A stretch of 64,000 nt of DNA, from positions 2,455,001 to 2,519,000 of the forward strand of contig NZ_AP025667.1 in NCBI RefSeq assembly GCF_022846655.1, given 5' to 3'. A model generated the notes under the pieces. It was given only the letters and a program-made list of their open reading frames with translations, did no database searches and was not told where the DNA came from. Made by a program: the position numbers and the translations under genes. The DNA is from Streptomyces seoulensis (GTDB lineage Bacteria; Actinomycetota; Actinomycetes; Streptomycetales; Streptomycetaceae). Of this stretch, positions 63,238 through 64,000 are shown one piece after another (position 1 is the stretch's first letter; every line of letters starts with the position of its first letter).

Positions 63238-63549
63238 ATGATTCCCGGAGAAGTGCTGTTCGCGGACGGCCCGGTCGTCTGCAACGAGGGCCGCGAGACC
63301 ACCCGGCTCACCGTCCTCAACGCCGCCGACCGGCCCGTCCAGGTCGGCTCCCACTACCACTTCGCCGAGGCCAACCCCGGCCTGGACTTCGACCGGGCCG
63401 CCGCGCACGGCAGGCGGCTGGACATCGCCGCCGGTACGGCCGTCCGCTTCGAGCCCGGCATCCCCGTCGAGGTCGAACTCGTCCCGCTCGGCGGCGCCCG
63501 GATCGTGCCCGGACTGCGCGGCGAGACCGGAGGCGCCCTCGATGCCTGA
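63238..63549 (+). CDS. ureB: urease subunit beta
   Basis: 103 residues. Hallmarks are [38 protein letters not shown] and [13 protein letters not shown] structural subunit of urease. Its stop overlaps the ureC start by eight bases, a sign of coupled translation and fixed stoichiometry. Confidence 0.97.
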   Translation: MIPGEVLFADGPVVCNEGRETTRLTVLNAADRPVQVGSHYHFAEANPGLDFDRAAAHGRRLDIAAGTAVRFEPGIPVEVELVPLGGARIVPGLRGETGGALDA

Positions 63550-64000
63550 GATCTCCCGCGCCGCCTACGCCGACCTGTTCGGCCCCACCACCGGCGACCG
63601 CATCCGCCTCGCCGACACCGACCTGCTCGTCGAGATCGAGGAGGACCGCTCCGGCGGCCCCGGCGCCTCCGGCGACGAGGCGGTCTTCGGCGGCGGCAAG
63701 GTCATCCGCGAGTCCATGGGCCAGTCCCGCGCCACTCGCGCCGAGGGCACCCCGGACACCGTGATCACCGGTGTCGTCATCGTGGACCACTGGGGCGTGA
63801 TCAAGGCCGACGTCGGCATCCGCGACGGCCGGATCACCGGCATCGGCAAGGCCGGCAACCCCGACACCATGGACGGCGTCCACCCCGACCTCGTCATCGG
63901 CCCCGAGACCGAGATCATCGCGGGCAACGGACGCATCCTCACGGCCGGCGCCATCGACGCCCATGTGCACTTCATCTGCCCGCAGATCGCCGACGAGGCG
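63542..64000 (+). CDS. ureC: urease subunit alpha, catalytic (partial, cut by window end)
   Basis: The first 153 residues of about 570. The N-terminal sequence is typical ([33 protein letters not shown]), and the first two nickel ligands are seen in [13 protein letters not shown] (HxH). The carbamylated lysine and the flap cysteine lie beyond the edge. Accessory genes ureFGD are expected to follow. Confidence 0.97.
   Translation, partial: MPEISRAAYADLFGPTTGDRIRLADTDLLVEIEEDRSGGPGASGDEAVFGGGKVIRESMGQSRATRAEGTPDTVITGVVIVDHWGVIKADVGIRDGRITGIGKAGNPDTMDGVHPDLVIGPETEIIAGNGRILTAGAIDAHVHFICPQIADEA

Noticed and set aside
1..64000. tRNA genes, CRISPR arrays, insertion sequences, replication origin
   Set aside because: No TPsiC-type GGTTCGAATCC blocks with cloverleaf context, no spaced repeats and no transposase or DnaA-box clusters were seen in any intergenic region.

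Overview
The window is high-GC actinobacterial chromosome, almost certainly Streptomyces. The coding third positions are strongly G/C, GTG starts are frequent, and -10 hexamers of the TANNNT type often sit directly in front of start codons. The gene content also fits the genus: a divergent second elongation factor Tu, a TM-ACT-GNAT protein, an ECF41 sigma factor, ureABC and the bioBAD/bioF cluster. Nothing in the window looks like a prophage, insertion sequence, CRISPR array or tRNA gene. It reads as conserved chromosome with small accessory pieces, not as an island. || Layout. 1-6.1 kb: a lipoprotein, a DinB-like protein, a Gfo/Idh/MocA oxidoreductase, apolipoprotein N-acyltransferase, a frameshifted DUF4291 gene, a HAD phosphatase and UppP. 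6.3-17.6 kb: a VTT membrane protein, the EF-Tu3-type gene with a leader ORF and a large hairpin in front of it, a spermidine-synthase-like protein, an MFS exporter, a secreted-domain membrane protein, a hotdog thioesterase, DedA, a gamma-carbonic anhydrase, an acyltransferase, an XRE-cupin regulator, YbaK, a CoA-binding protein and a cysteinyl-tRNA-synthetase-like protein without catalytic motifs. 17.6-30.6 kb: an APC permease, YigZ, SbcD-SbcC, a complete P450/ferredoxin reductase/ferredoxin set, a DUF885 protein and an Lrp regulator. 30.7-42.6 kb: a methionine-gamma-lyase-like enzyme, ACT-GNAT, two alpha/beta hydrolases, ECF41 sigma, a GntR regulator with its own operator-promoter, a ROK regulator and a two-component system divergent from an ABC exporter. 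42.6-55 kb: Mug glycosylase overlapping purB, a sirtuin, an SGNH hydrolase, two CNNM/CBS proteins, a DEAD helicase and a MacB-type ABC system. 55.1-64 kb: bioB-bioA-bioD divergent from bioF, an ATPase-fold anti-sigma-like protein, an NlpC/P60 hydrolase under a c-di-AMP (ydaO) riboswitch, a ClpP homologue with a broken catalytic triad plus a small partner, an orphan YefM/Phd antitoxin, and ureA-ureB-ureC (cut by the window end) behind a GlnR-like box. || How the parts work together. Cell-envelope functions recur (Lnt, UppP, NlpC/P60, DedA/VTT, ABC exporters). Biotin synthesis and urea nitrogen assimilation are each near-complete local modules. The best candidates for undescribed biology are: the leader ORF plus 10-bp hairpin before the EF-Tu3-type gene; the ClpP-like pseudoprotease with its 101-residue operon partner; the solitary antitoxin with a TGTACA operator; the CysRS-like remnant; and a recurring promoter architecture that predicts leaderless mRNAs for at least thirteen genes.
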